From positions 372,001 to 436,000 of the forward strand of contig OZ037885.1 of the NCBI GenBank assembly GCA_964035575.1: DNA of 64,000 bases, given 5' to 3'. Below, one piece after another: positions 63,056-64,000 of the stretch (position 1 is the first letter of the stretch; each line of letters opens with the position of its first letter). This DNA comes from Rhynchopus sp. YZ270_cl-10 (Eukaryota; Euglenozoa; Diplonemea; Diplonemida; Diplonemidae). The notes beneath the pieces were generated by a model, which saw only the letters and a program-made list of their open reading frames with translations, was not told where the DNA came from and ran no database searches. The position numbers and the translations under genes were made by a program.

Positions 63056-64000
63056 TGTGTGGTTTGTGTTGCTGTGGTGTCTTTTGTGTGTGTTTCTTTT
63101 TGTGCAAAGCTTCACACACACAGTCAGGGGAACGGACACACCGATGAGGGATAACCAAGGATATCTCTAAATCCCTTTTTGGCCAAATTCCGAAACCCCA
63201 ATCCAAAAAATTCCCTGTTTTTTTTGGTATAATTTTTGGGCTGTTTTTTTTGACTTTTTTGTGGGGAAAATAATTTTTTTTCCGGCAGGTCGTCGAACAG
63301 GGCTCTCGCCAATCACCCCTTTTGGCCAAAACGGGGGTGATTTGGGGTCCCGCTCCGTCTTCCAACCCTCATAATCGAATGCGAATGCCACGTCTTCTCC
63401 TGCTTCTTGTGCACAACCTCAAATGTCTCCGATGCTGGACGTTTGACTGCAACTGACGCGAACATCCGAAGGCGAAACTCTCTGGGGGTGGGGTGGGGTA
63501 GAATGTACCTGAAATTGCTGTAGGGAAAAACAGGGAATTTTTTCCAGGGATGTTTTTTTGTTGTATCGACAATCACGTTAGACCAGGCTATTTCCTAACT
63601 CTGGGGCGTTTAAATCCCTGGGGCTAACTAAAAGAAAAAAAACTATCTCGGATAAAATGAGAACGTAACTTTTGTAAGAACTTTCCAGGTGCAAACTCTG
63701 GTCGCAGTGTAAAGCCAATGCAGGCTGAATACAAAAAAAATAGGAACACCCCTTCCCAGGACAAATTGTATACGGCCACCTTGTATGTAGGTGGTAAGAT
63801 ACGAATTCATGTGGAGGGAAGTGTCGTGTTGTGTGGGTTGACGACTAGTGAGGGTAATTCTTGCGCAGAACATGGCCCTTCAGGGAAGTGTGGTGTAGTG
63901 TTGTGGTTTTGTGTGGAGGGGAGGGGTAAGGTTTGAAGAAAGAAAAGTTCAAAACAATGTTGACAAATAAATTGGCTCGTACTCTGTTTTGCTCGTTTAT
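63056..64000. other. Array spacer, copy of 48616-49560
   Basis: It contains the ankyrin leader, the segment unique to the duplication, and the remnant start of a six-cysteine gene (about 63800-63815, minus strand). The window ends inside it, so another ankyrin unit may follow. Confidence 0.6.

Larger units (their letters stand above)
60273..64000. repeat. 3.7-kb segmental duplication, copy 2 (with 45833-49560)
   Basis: Direct copy of 45833-49560 with no difference seen, running to the window edge. The match begins at CCTGGGCACATCCC; on the other side the sequence is WDR27 coding region here and a hAT MITE there. Confidence 0.9.

Overview
The window is nuclear DNA from a unicellular eukaryote that I cannot name. 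Host genes are GC-richer islands in long, low-complexity, repeat-laden spacers. GT-AG introns with a GTATGT-type donor interrupt several genes, and the standard code fits every gene. All recognisable host genes (SGT, acid phosphatase, ankyrin proteins, two ABCG transporters, TBC, RAD6-type E2, RING/ZZ protein, eIF4A3, Cys-rich membrane proteins, WDR27) lie on the minus strand across 64 kb. The only clear plus-strand coding genes are two hAT transposases. This one-way order, with pyrimidine-rich tracts before several start codons, recalls polycistronic euglenozoans with cis-introns (diplonemids or euglenids). That placement is inference; dinoflagellates or chance are alternatives.

Layout: 1-2.7 kb holds the end of an SGT co-chaperone gene and an ACP5-type phosphatase. 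2.7-8.6 kb is repeats, a TIR element with a 96-aa reading frame, a reduced hAT element and an 18-bp minisatellite. 8.6-20.8 kb holds an ankyrin gene, a tandem duplication with two near-identical ABCG half-transporters (each followed by the same 75-nt three-helix RNA-like motif) and a TBC RabGAP. 20.8-31.3 kb holds a three-exon RAD6-type E2, a RING-H2/ZZ protein and three-exon eIF4A3, the last with a satellite-filled TIR element in intron 1. 31.4-44.3 kb is mobile DNA: a hAT MITE with an 8-bp target duplication, a CGCGCG-rich MITE, a perfect 570-bp-arm palindrome, an intact 2.7-kb hAT transposon, a hexanucleotide satellite and nested fold-back elements, many abutting G-tracts or CCTAGG. 45-64 kb is an expanding gene array: a six-cysteine single-pass membrane protein gene paired with an ankyrin gene, repeated in whole or part four times, plus two diverged six-cysteine paralogs and WDR27.

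The spacers carry many short dispersed repeats named here A to F. Family A is a hairpin with loop CTCTCGT. Families B and a second hairpin type carry the same CTCTCGT core in other stems. Family C has a tRNA T-arm-like palindrome and lies in introns of SGT and the E2. Families A, B and C all run in the same direction, opposite to the host genes.

The most novel items are the six-cysteine membrane family co-amplifying with ankyrin genes, the one-way CTCTCGT hairpin families, the three-way-junction motif behind both ABCG genes, and a 3.7-kb duplication whose edge coincides with a hAT insertion in one copy and with the start of WDR27 in the other.
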